NCBI RefSeq assembly: GCF_009834125.1
Contig: NZ_CP047146.1
Location: 4,085,501-4,149,500, forward strand
Direction of reading: 5' to 3'
From: Streptomyces sp. GS7
Lineage (GTDB): Bacteria > Actinomycetota > Actinomycetes > Streptomycetales > Streptomycetaceae
DNA: 64,000 bases
The translations under genes and the position numbers were made by a program. This document shows, piece after piece, positions 48,503 to 56,224 of this stretch; position 1 is the first letter of the stretch, and every line of letters begins with the position of its first letter. The notes beneath the pieces were generated by a model. It had not been told where the DNA came from, did not search any database, and saw nothing but the letters and a program-made list of their open reading frames with translations.

Positions 48503-51358
48503 GTGACCCCGGCAAGGCATGCGTATCCGCGGGTGCGCCGGGTGCCGAGGTGGTCCGCTGTCGTGCAGTGGCGGAACTGGCGGCTGCCCGTCAAGCTGGC
48601 CGCCGTCCTGACGGTGCCGGCACTGCTCGGCGTCGCCTCGTCAGTGGTGCAGATCCAGCACGAGGTCGCAAGCGCGGAGGAATACGCGGACATCCAGCAG
48701 CTGGTCGAACTGCGAGGTGATCTGACGACGTTGATCGGAGGGCTGCGGGAGGAGCGGACCCTGTCCGCCGAGAACCTGGGCGACCGCACGCCCCTCGACC
48801 GGGCCGCGCTCCGGCGGCAGGCCCTGGACGTCGATCACGCCGGAGCGACCGTCAGGCGCACGGCCGGCAAGTACTGCCACCTCGACCAGGTCTCCAAGAC
48901 CCGGTACGACGAGGCAGGCACGTTCCTGCGACGGTTGCCTGCGCTGCGCGGCCAGGTGAACTCGGGAAGGGTCGCAGTCTGGAGCGCCACGGAGCAGTAC
49001 AACGCGGTCATCAAGAGTGCACTGGATCTGGACCAGGCCCTGGTCAACCAGTTCGGCGACCCCCAGCTCTCCCGGCCGGCCACCGCGTCGTACGACCTGG
49101 AGGTGGCCCAGGAGCAGATCAGCCTCCAGCACGTCCTCCTCCTGGAGGCGGCCAGGCGCGGCAGCATGGAGGACCGGGAGCTCAGCCGGGCGCTACAGGA
49201 CTCCGACACCAGGATGCGGGACAAGCTCGCCGACTTCCGGGCCTTGGCCACCCCCGCGGAGGAGAAGTCCTACGAGGAAACCGTGACCGGTGCGGACGTC
49301 AAGCGGCGCGCCCAACTGGTGAAAGCCGCACTGTCCGAGCCGGAGGCGTCCGACGGCCCGGGGCGGGGCACTTCGTGGCAGATCCCGGTCAAGGACTGGA
49401 AGGTCAGCTCCGAGCGAACCGGCGAGCTGATGAACAAGGCGCAGCTCCAGCTCGCCCACGACCTGCGTACGGTCTCCGCCAGGTTGCAGGACCAAACCAG
49501 CGACCGGGCGGGGGCGGCGTCCGTGATCCTGCTGGCGGTGCTGCTGCTCGCGGTGGGTATCGGTGTGCTGATCGGCCGCTACCTGCTGCGGTCGCTGGTC
49601 CTACTCCGCTCGACCGCCTTGGATGTGGCCGAGCACCGGCTGCCGGCCGCGGTCGCGAACATCCGCGAGGGCCGTACACCGAACGCGGTGGTCGAGTCGG
49701 TGCCGGTGCACACGACCGAGGAGTTCGGGGAGCTCGCGCGGGCATTCGAGGCGGTACACGGCCAGGCCGTGCGGCTGGCGGTGGAGCAGGCCACGCTGCG
49801 CAGCGATCTCCGGAACACCCTGGTCAACCTTTCCCGGCGCAGCCAGAGCCTGGTGGAGCGTCAGTTGCGGCTGATGGAGCAGCTGGAACGGCATGAGGAG
49901 GACCCCGATCAGCTGGCCAACCTGTTCAAGCTCGACCACCTCGCGACCCGGATGCGCCGCAACAACGAGAACCTGATGGTGCTCTCCGGCAGCGAGCTGG
50001 CCCGCCGCTTCGATCAGCTCGTACCGCTGGGCAACGTGCTGCGGGCCGCGGTTTCCGAGATCGAGCACTATCAGCGCGTCGTGGTGCAACTACCGGCGCC
50101 CCTGGAGGTGATCGGGTACGCGGCCGGTGACCTGGCGCGGCTGGTCGCCGAGCTGATGGACAACGCCACCAGCTTCTCCCCGCCGGACACCCAGGTGGTC
50201 ATCGGCAGCAGCCGGCGGCGCGACGGTTCGGCGCTGATCGACATCCTGGACCAGGGCATCGGGATGAACGACGCCGAACTGGCCGAGGCCAACCGGCGGG
50301 TGGCAGTGGGCTCTTCTGCGGACGTGCCCACCTCGCGGCAGATGGGCCTGTTCGTGGTCGGCCGGCTGGCGACTCGGCACGGCATCGGCGTGAAGCTGAC
50401 GATGGACCAGAAGGGCAGCGGTCTACGGGCCTTGGTGCTCGTACCGGCCGGACTGATGAAGGATGAGGCCTCAAGCACCGTGGGCCAAGCGGGAACCCCG
50501 CTGAGCACGCCGGACACCAAGTCCGCCTCGCGGGTGGCGGCACTCCGGGCGACCGATACGGTCACCGCACCCCCGTTGCCGCGCCGGGGCGATGGCCGGG
50601 TGACCGCCACAGCCCGCGTCGACGACTCCGCCCCGACCTCCGGGTCCAATCCCGACGCCGCCGAGCCGGACCGCCTGGCCGACACCGGTTCGTTCGCGAC
50701 CCTGTCCGCGCCATGCCCGCCCACACCACCCGTCACCGAGGACGTGGCGGACGTCACCCAGGACGCGCCCGACGTCACCGACAGCGGCCCCGCGAACGGG
50801 ACACCGGTGAACTGCCACACCCTCCAGGACGCCATGCACCGGCCGGTGCCTCCGACGCCGTCCGGAACCGCAGACCCACGCGACGCCGCCACCTCCTGGT
50901 TCCGGCCGGCCACGCCGGAGCGGCCCGGGGCCGGCCCTCAGGACATCGCACGCGCACCCGCACAGCCCGCCGCGAACGCGGGCGGCCCGGCAGCGTCACA
51001 AGACACCGACGGATTCTCCTGGTTCGCGGCCGGGTCGGCCCGCCCGCCCGCGGCACAGCCCCTGGACCCCCCGCAACCACAGCCCACCGCAGGCCCCTCC
51101 AAACCCGCCGCGCCGCGCCGATCGCCCGCGGCCGAGCCGACGGGCGCCGCGGAGGCAGCCGACCACACGCGGGTCGGACTGCCCAAGCGGGTGCCGCGCG
51201 CGAACCTGGCACCGGGGCTGGCCGCACCGCGCGCCGGTGGCGTCGGCGACGTACCTGTGAGCGATGACGTGCGCGTAAGTCAGGACGCCGGCCAGACCCG
51301 CGGATTCCTCAACAGCTACCAGGCAGGAATCCGTCAGGCTCGCCCCGATGAGACGTGA
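48503..51358 (+). CDS. Conservon sensor, CvnA-like histidine-kinase protein
   Basis: 951 residues. Helix 1 lies at about 28-49, an extracytoplasmic nitrate/nitrite-sensor-like (NIT) region at about 50-330, helix 2 at about 337-365, a HAMP-like linker follows, and an ATPase domain at 540-660 has AELMDNATSFSPPDT and DQGIGMN. No clear phosphoacceptor His box is present. The C-terminal 270 residues are Pro/Ala-rich and probably disordered. This is the first component of a conservon, a eukaryote-like G-protein-coupled signalling operon of actinobacteria. GTG start at 48503. Confidence 0.88.
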   Translation: MTPARHAYPRVRRVPRWSAVVQWRNWRLPVKLAAVLTVPALLGVASSVVQIQHEVASAEEYADIQQLVELRGDLTTLIGGLREERTLSAENLGDRTPLDRAALRRQALDVDHAGATVRRTAGKYCHLDQVSKTRYDEAGTFLRRLPALRGQVNSGRVAVWSATEQYNAVIKSALDLDQALVNQFGDPQLSRPATASYDLEVAQEQISLQHVLLLEAARRGSMEDRELSRALQDSDTRMRDKLADFRALATPAEEKSYEETVTGADVKRRAQLVKAALSEPEASDGPGRGTSWQIPVKDWKVSSERTGELMNKAQLQLAHDLRTVSARLQDQTSDRAGAASVILLAVLLLAVGIGVLIGRYLLRSLVLLRSTALDVAEHRLPAAVANIREGRTPNAVVESVPVHTTEEFGELARAFEAVHGQAVRLAVEQATLRSDLRNTLVNLSRRSQSLVERQLRLMEQLERHEEDPDQLANLFKLDHLATRMRRNNENLMVLSGSELARRFDQLVPLGNVLRAAVSEIEHYQRVVVQLPAPLEVIGYAAGDLARLVAELMDNATSFSPPDTQVVIGSSRRRDGSALIDILDQGIGMNDAELAEANRRVAVGSSADVPTSRQMGLFVVGRLATRHGIGVKLTMDQKGSGLRALVLVPAGLMKDEASSTVGQAGTPLSTPDTKSASRVAALRATDTVTAPPLPRRGDGRVTATARVDDSAPTSGSNPDAAEPDRLADTGSFATLSAPCPPTPPVTEDVADVTQDAPDVTDSGPANGTPVNCHTLQDAMHRPVPPTPSGTADPRDAATSWFRPATPERPGAGPQDIARAPAQPAANAGGPAASQDTDGFSWFAAGSARPPAAQPLDPPQPQPTAGPSKPAAPRRSPAAEPTGAAEAADHTRVGLPKRVPRANLAPGLAAPRAGGVGDVPVSDDVRVSQDAGQTRGFLNSYQAGIRQARPDET

Positions 51359-51396
51359 CACCAGCACCCCGACGAGTCCGGCAGGAGAACGATCCC

Positions 51397-51840
51397 ATGA
51401 CCGCACCCCAGCTCCGGCAGGTGAGCCAGTTCGGATGGCTGGTCACCAACTTCACCGAGCGCGTGCCCAACGTGGCACACGCCGTGGTGGTCTCGGTCGA
51501 CGGGTTGATGCTGACCGCGTCGAACCGGATGCCGGACGCCCATGCCCAGCAGCTCGCCGCGATCGCCGCAGGCGCCGTCAGCCTGATCCAGGGCGCTGCC
51601 AGCTGTTTCGAGACCGGTGACGTACGTCGGACCGTCGTCCAGATGAAAAACGGGATCATGCTCCTCATGTTGATCAAAGACGGCTCGTGCCTCGCGGTGC
51701 TGGCGGCGCCGGACTGCGAGATCGGCCAGATTGCCTACGAGATGACCGTACTCGTCGACCAGGTGGGCGAGATCCTGACCCCGGAACTACGCGCCGAGTT
51801 GTACGAACTGAACCAGGCCGCCGCTCAGCAGCCTGGATAG
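51397..51840 (+). CDS. Conservon CvnB-like roadblock/LC7 protein
   Basis: 147 residues. FGWLVTNFTERVPNVAHAVV, VVSVDGLMLTAS and LIQGAASCFETG define the roadblock/LC7 fold that acts on the partner small GTPase. The ATG at 51397 has AGGAG nine bases ahead. It lies 38 bp after the sensor stop. Confidence 0.92.
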   Translation: MTAPQLRQVSQFGWLVTNFTERVPNVAHAVVVSVDGLMLTASNRMPDAHAQQLAAIAAGAVSLIQGAASCFETGDVRRTVVQMKNGIMLLMLIKDGSCLAVLAAPDCEIGQIAYEMTVLVDQVGEILTPELRAELYELNQAAAQQPG

Positions 51841-51847
51841 GGCGACC

Positions 51848-52465
51848 ATGAGCACTGGTGGAGGCCCCTTCGGAACCCCTGGGGAGGATCAGGGGCCGGA
51901 GGACGACCAGACGTTCGCCGACGTGCTCAACGCGTTCAGCTGGGACAACGCGCGACGCAGGCGGAAACGCTCCGAGCCCGGCGACCGACCCGAGGCCGCA
52001 CCTACCCAGGAGACGGACCGCCTGCCGACGCATCCGTCGCCGGGCTCCCCGGAGGCCGCCCCGCCCGCCGACCCGCTCAGCGCCTGGACGCCCGAGTACC
52101 AGCACCAGGACACCGACCAGTACGCGGCCTCGATCGTCCGCGCCTACACCTGGACGGGCGGCCGGACCAGGTCGAACCACCACTTCGAGATCGAGACCCT
52201 GGTGACGGCCACCGAGCTGGGTTACCGCTCCACCGCCATCGCGCAGACCGAGTACCGCGCGGTGATCGGGCTGTGCGGACAGCCGGTGTCGGTGGCCGAG
52301 GTGGCCGCGCTGCTCACGATCCCCCTCGGGGTGGCCAAAGTACTGCTCGGTGACATGGCGGAGTGCGGACTGATCACCGTGCACCAGACCGCCACCACCA
52401 ACGGCACCCCCACCCCGGATTGCGTGCTGATGGAGCGGGTGCTCAGCGGACTGCGTCGGCTCTAG
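51848..52465 (+). CDS. Conservon CvnC-like DUF742 protein
   Basis: 205 residues. The C-terminal DUF742 domain (about 95-205) contains VRAYTWTGGRTR, EYRAVIGLCGQPVSVAEVAA and VLMERVLSGLRRL. The N-terminal 90 residues are a Pro/Glu-rich extension, longer than usual. In other conservons the GTPase gene (cvnD) overlaps this stop; here an insertion sequence begins within a few bases of it. Confidence 0.9.
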   Translation: MSTGGGPFGTPGEDQGPEDDQTFADVLNAFSWDNARRRRKRSEPGDRPEAAPTQETDRLPTHPSPGSPEAAPPADPLSAWTPEYQHQDTDQYAASIVRAYTWTGGRTRSNHHFEIETLVTATELGYRSTAIAQTEYRAVIGLCGQPVSVAEVAALLTIPLGVAKVLLGDMAECGLITVHQTATTNGTPTPDCVLMERVLSGLRRL

Positions 52466-52466
52466 G

Positions 52467-53356
52467 TAGAAGTCCTAACAGAAGTGGTTGATCATGCGAC
52501 TGCTGGCTTATCCGCTCGTTGGTCTGGTCGTGGGGAAGCGTCAGTCGCGGCCGTGGGTGGTGTCGGATGAACTGTGGGCGTTGGTCGAGCCGTTGCTGCC
52601 CAAGCCGGGGCCGAAGCTGGTTGAGGGACGGCCGAGGGTGCCAGACCGGCGGGCATTGTGCGGGATCCTGTTCGTGCTGCACACCGGTATCCAGTGGGAG
52701 TACCTGCCGCAGGAGCTGGACTTCGGTTCGGTCATGACCTGCTGGCGGCGGCTGGCTGCCTGGAACGCGGCCGGGGTGCGGGACCAACTGCATCTGCTGC
52801 TGCTGAAGAAGCTGCGGTCGGCGAAGAAGCTGGACTGGTCCCGGGCGGTGATCGACTCTTCCCATGTGCGGGCGGCTCGCAGGGGCCCCAAAGCGGTCCC
52901 AGTCCGGTCGGTCGCGCACGGCCGGGCAGTAAGCACCACGTCGTCACCGACGCCCGGGGCATCCCGCTCGCGGTGTCGCTGACCGGCGGCAACCGTAACG
53001 ATGTCACCCAGCTTCTGCCTCTGCTCGACAAGATCCCCGCCGTCGCGGGGGTTGTCGGCCGGCCCCGGCGACGGACCGACGCACTGCTCGCCGACCGTGG
53101 CTACGACCACGACAAGTACCGGCGTCTGCTGTGGCAGCGCGGCATCCGTCCCGTGATCGTGCGGCGAGGCGAGCCACACGGCTCCGGCCTGGGCATCTTC
53201 CGATATGTCGTCGAACGAACGATCGCCTGGCTGCACGGCTTCCGTCGCCTGCGTATCCGGTGGGAGCGACGGGACGACATCCATGAAGCCTTCCTCGGGC
53301 TCGCTACATGTCTCATCACCTACAGACACGTCCAACGCCTTTGTTCGGACCTCTTG
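52467..53356 (+). mobile_element. IS5-type insertion sequence
   Basis: About 0.9 kb. AGAAGTCCTAACAGA at 52468-52482 is matched at the other end, in reverse complement, by AGAGGTCCGAACAAA (53354-53340), 12 of 15 identical, which are the likely terminal inverted repeats. No clear target duplication was seen. The element directly follows the cvnC stop. Confidence 0.7.
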
Positions 53357-53404
53357 AAGCCCCGGCCGTTCAGCTGGTTGCCGAGAACGCGTCGACGCCG
53401 GTGA
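52494..53404 (+). CDS. IS5-family transposase in two frames (orfA/orfB)
   Basis: The first frame (52494-52982) has WVVSDELWALVEPLLP and IDSSHVRAARRGPK. The second frame, from 52892 to 53404, continues RPGSKHHVVTDARGIPLAVS, GGNRNDVTQLLPLL, LLADRGYDHDKYR and VERTIAWLHGFRRL with the DDE residues. The two join exactly if the ribosome moves back one base at AAA, 52890-52892. This may be programmed frameshifting or loss of one A from an AAAA run. The C-terminus runs past the right inverted repeat. Confidence 0.78.
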
Positions 53405-53620
53405 GTTCGGCCGAGAGCCTCCACAGGCGTGCGGCTTGTTCCCGGCCGGTCGCGTAGTCCCGCACGCCACTGGTCAGTACGGCGTCGCTCGGTGCGGGTT
53501 CGGCGATGTCGCAGTCCTCGCAGTACAGGCCGTCCATGCGGGGGATGTGACGTGCCAGTGCAGTGGCGATGACGCCGGGATGGAGCGAGAACGCCCGCAC
53601 CCCCAGGTCCCGGATCAAAC
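53370..53620 (-). pseudogene. Relic of a short-chain dehydrogenase gene
   Basis: RDLGVRAFSLHPGVIATALARHIPR is the late Rossmann-fold region of a short-chain dehydrogenase (quoted as two parts: RDLGVRAFSLHPG, VIATALARHIPR). It runs directly into MDGLYCEDCDIAEPAP and the usual C-terminus EQAARLWRLSAELTG. About 35 residues between are deleted and the first two thirds of the gene are absent. Confidence 0.65.
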
Positions 53621-53703
53621 GGGCACGCCACCTGCATCCCAGATAGGCCACGTGAGTCGGGCACGCTGGCCGGGGTCGGGTCCGCCGTTCTATCTCCAAC
53701 CTG

Positions 53704-53718
53704 TGTTGTTCCTAGAAT
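53704..53718. promoter_or_regulatory. Operator-like 15-mer over the regulator's promoter
   Basis: TGTTGTTCCTAGAAT. Its reverse complement ATTCTA-GG-AACAACA matches the site at 54392-54406 at 13 of 15 positions. It contains the -10-like TAGAAT (53713-53718) that stands seven bases before the GTG start, so binding here would block transcription: likely autoregulation of a leaderless gene. Confidence 0.5.
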
Positions 53719-53724
53719 GGCCGG

Positions 53725-54414
53725 GTGGAGGACATCGACGCGATCGCGGCGTTGCAGGATCCGGTGCGGCGTCGCCTGTACGAGTACGTGGCGGCGCAGG
53801 GACGCGAGGTCGGGCGCAACGAGGCCGCCGAGGCGGCCGGGGTTGCGCGCACGCTGGCTGCGCACCATCTGGACAGGCTGGCCGAGGTCGGGCTGCTGGA
53901 GATCGGCAGCCGCCGTCTGTCGGGCCGCTCGGGGCCGGGGGCGGGCCGTCCTGCCAAGGTGTACACGCGGGCGCAGGCGGAGCTGTCGGTGTCGCTGCCC
54001 GCCCGCGACTACCGCACTGCCGCCGAGCTGCTCGCCGAGGCGGCCGAGCAGGCCGGGCTGGATGCCGGGCTGTGTGCGGCGGCGCGCCGCCGGGGTGAGG
54101 TCCTGCGTGGCTCGGCGGCGCCCTGCGGTGGTCTTGAAGAGGCCATGGAGATGCTGGCCGCTCGCGGCTACGAACCACACCTGGAAGGCGCCGAAGACGC
54201 CAAAGGGGTGTCGGGGGCGGCCGCAAGTGTCGTTCGTATGCGCAACTGCCCCTTCCATGCCGTCGCTGAACGCTTCCCGCCACTGGTCTGCGGCATGAAT
54301 CTCGCGCTGCTGGAGGGGATGTTCGGCACGGACGGCCCCGTCCGCGCCCGCATGGACCCCCGGCCGGGGGAGTGCTGCGTGGTGGTCGAGAATTCTAAAA
54401 ACAACATTGATTGA
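53725..54414 (+). CDS. ArsR-like transcription factor with C-terminal Cys cluster (SufR-like)
   Basis: 229 residues. A winged helix (about 5-75: LQDPVRRRLYEYVAAQGREV, ARTLAAHHLDRLAEVGLLE) is followed by a dimerisation region and a Cys-containing end: NCPF, then VCGMNLALLEG, then GECCVVV. Spacing of these cysteines resembles iron-sulfur regulators of the SufR type. It starts at a GTG with a -10 box only seven bases upstream, so the mRNA is probably leaderless. The gene is bracketed by two copies of one 15-base motif. Confidence 0.82.
   Translation: MEDIDAIAALQDPVRRRLYEYVAAQGREVGRNEAAEAAGVARTLAAHHLDRLAEVGLLEIGSRRLSGRSGPGAGRPAKVYTRAQAELSVSLPARDYRTAAELLAEAAEQAGLDAGLCAAARRRGEVLRGSAAPCGGLEEAMEMLAARGYEPHLEGAEDAKGVSGAAASVVRMRNCPFHAVAERFPPLVCGMNLALLEGMFGTDGPVRARMDPRPGECCVVVENSKNNID
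54392..54406. promoter_or_regulatory. Operator-like 15-mer upstream of DUF3291
   Basis: ATTCTAAAAACAACA overlaps the last codons of the regulator gene and lies 40-55 bp before the DUF3291 ATG. It is the inverted copy of the motif at 53704-53718. Confidence 0.5.
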
Positions 54415-54446
54415 CATAGAAATGGGGGCCGTGCTGGGATGAGGTC

Positions 54447-54959
54447 ATGACCGCATCCGTGCATGCCGCCCACCTCGCCCACCTCAACGTCGCCAAGCTC
54501 CGACACCCCCTTGACGATCCGCGCACGGCGCCGTTCGTCGAGATGCTCGACCCGGTCAACGCCTCCGCCGACGCCGCGCCCGGCTTCGTGTGGCGGCTCG
54601 TGGAGGAGGGGGCGGCCGACGCCACCGGCCTGCGCCCGGCGGGCGACGACGTCATCGTCACCCTGTCGGTGTGGGAGACGCAGGAAGCCCTGTGGGACTT
54701 CACCTACCGCAGCGGGCACCTGGAGGCCATGCAGCGGCGCCGCGAATGGTTTGAACGGCCCGTCGAGGCGCACCTGGTGCTCTGGTGGGTCCCGGTCGGC
54801 CACCTCCCGACCGTCGACGAGGCCCTGGAGCGGCTGGCGGACCTGCGGGCCCACGGACCGTCCCCCCGCGCGTTCACCTTCGCCTCCTCCTACACCGCAG
54901 CCGAGGCCGTCCAGCACCTTCAGGCCGCGCCGCCAACGCAAGCTGAAGCGATCAACTGA
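54447..54959 (+). CDS. DUF3291 protein
   Basis: 170 residues. AHLNVAKLRHPLDDPRTAPF, PGFVWRLVEEG and the HLVLWWVPVGHLPTVDEALERL region are the DUF3291 signature, a dimeric alpha/beta-barrel-like family related to monooxygenases such as heme or polyketide-type ones. Function unknown. It is 33 bp after the regulator stop and shares its presumed operator, so it is the likely target of that regulator. Confidence 0.85.
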   Translation: MTASVHAAHLAHLNVAKLRHPLDDPRTAPFVEMLDPVNASADAAPGFVWRLVEEGAADATGLRPAGDDVIVTLSVWETQEALWDFTYRSGHLEAMQRRREWFERPVEAHLVLWWVPVGHLPTVDEALERLADLRAHGPSPRAFTFASSYTAAEAVQHLQAAPPTQAEAIN

Positions 54960-55034
54960 TCCACAGGTCTTGACGATTACTCTGGTCAAAAAAACCAACG
55001 GCGGGCACAACCTGGCCTTCTGCATCCCCCCCGG

Positions 55035-56168
55035 CTGATGCTCATGACCCTGTGCGAAACAGGCACCCGCGGCCTGATCGCAGCTATCTTCGGCCCCGCC
55101 TCCAAGGGCGAGACTGATTACGCCCGGGACCTGGTCGGCCACCTGACCTCGGACACGCTCCTTCTGGCGGACCGCGCCTTCGACAGCAACGAACTGCTCG
55201 CAGACATCGCGGCTCAGGGGGCGCAATTTCTGATTCGCGCCACCGGCGTCCGACGCCCGCAGGTGCTGGCGCTGCTGCCCGACGGCTCCTACCTGACCCG
55301 GATCGGGGGCCTCCCGCTGCGGGTGATCGAGGCCGAGGTCCACTCCCGCACCGCCGACGGCGCCGACTTCGGCGGGACCTACCGCCTGCTGACCACGCTC
55401 AGCGACCACCGCACCGATCCCGCGGACCACCTGGTGCGCCTCTACCACGAACGCTGGGAGATCGAGATCACCTACCTGGCGCTACGTCACACCCTGCTCA
55501 AAGGCCGAGTTCTACGCTCGAAGGACCCGATGGGTCTCAACCAGGAGATGTGGTGACTGCTCACCCTCTACCAGGCCCTGCGCTCGATGATGGTGACCGC
55601 GGTGGAGACAATGCCCGGCTGCGATCCCGACCGGGCTGGCTTCACCGTCGCTCTGGAGGGCGCCCTTGACACGGTCGTCAGCCTCGTCGGAGCGACCACA
55701 GCCTCAGAGCCGAGTAGCTGCTCCGACCTGGTGGGACACATCGGCGCCCGCGTCCTGCGCGCGCTGCTTCCCGGGCGCCGGATGCGGCTGCCCGCCCGCA
55801 TCGTCAAGTGCGGAACCTCCCGCTACAACATATGGAACCGCGACGGGCGTCCACGCGACTGCGCCCCGATCACCGTCATCGAGATCACCGTGCACCCACC
55901 GGCCCTGCCCGGCGCGCAGGACCCGAGCCGGGTCCTCTCCGGCCGCTGGAGCCAGGTCTGCCGGATCATGGCCGCGAACTCCAACCATGCCATGCACACC
56001 CGCGACATCGCACAGCACCTCGGCCTCGCCACCACGGGGCGCCCCCTCAGCAGCCTCACCGCACAACTCTGCTACTGGGCCCGCAACGGCCGGCTCACCC
56101 GCACGGCACCGACCACCTACGAGATCACACTCCCCGACGCCTTGACACCGCCAACGAGCCGTTACTGA
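55035..56168 (+). pseudogene. IS4-family transposase, 5' truncated with an internal stop
   Basis: The frame from 55038 has LLADRAFDSNELLADIAAQG and LVRLYHERWEIEITYLALRH, the IS4 DDE region with the YREK-like motif. At 55554 a TGA interrupts the frame after LNQEMW, but LLTLYQALRSMM and the conserved C-terminal region continue in the same frame to 56168. The N-terminal part is missing. Its end is cut by the IS630-type terminal repeat at 56161. Confidence 0.7.
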
Positions 56169-56208
56169 CTTCGGCGTTTCGGGGTCTGGTTCTGAGTCGG
56201 GACCGGTG
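56161..56208 (+). repeat. IS630-type terminal sequence, left copy of a 48-bp inverted pair
   Basis: This 48-bp stretch, starting GTTACTGACTTCGGCG, matches the reverse complement of 61937-61984 at 45 of 48 positions. The latter is the right end of an IS630 element; here it occurs without transposase sequence. The pair encloses the LuxR/AAA regulator, GNAT and DHFR-like genes. Confidence 0.75.
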
Positions 56209-56224
56209 CTTCTGCCCGCACCGG

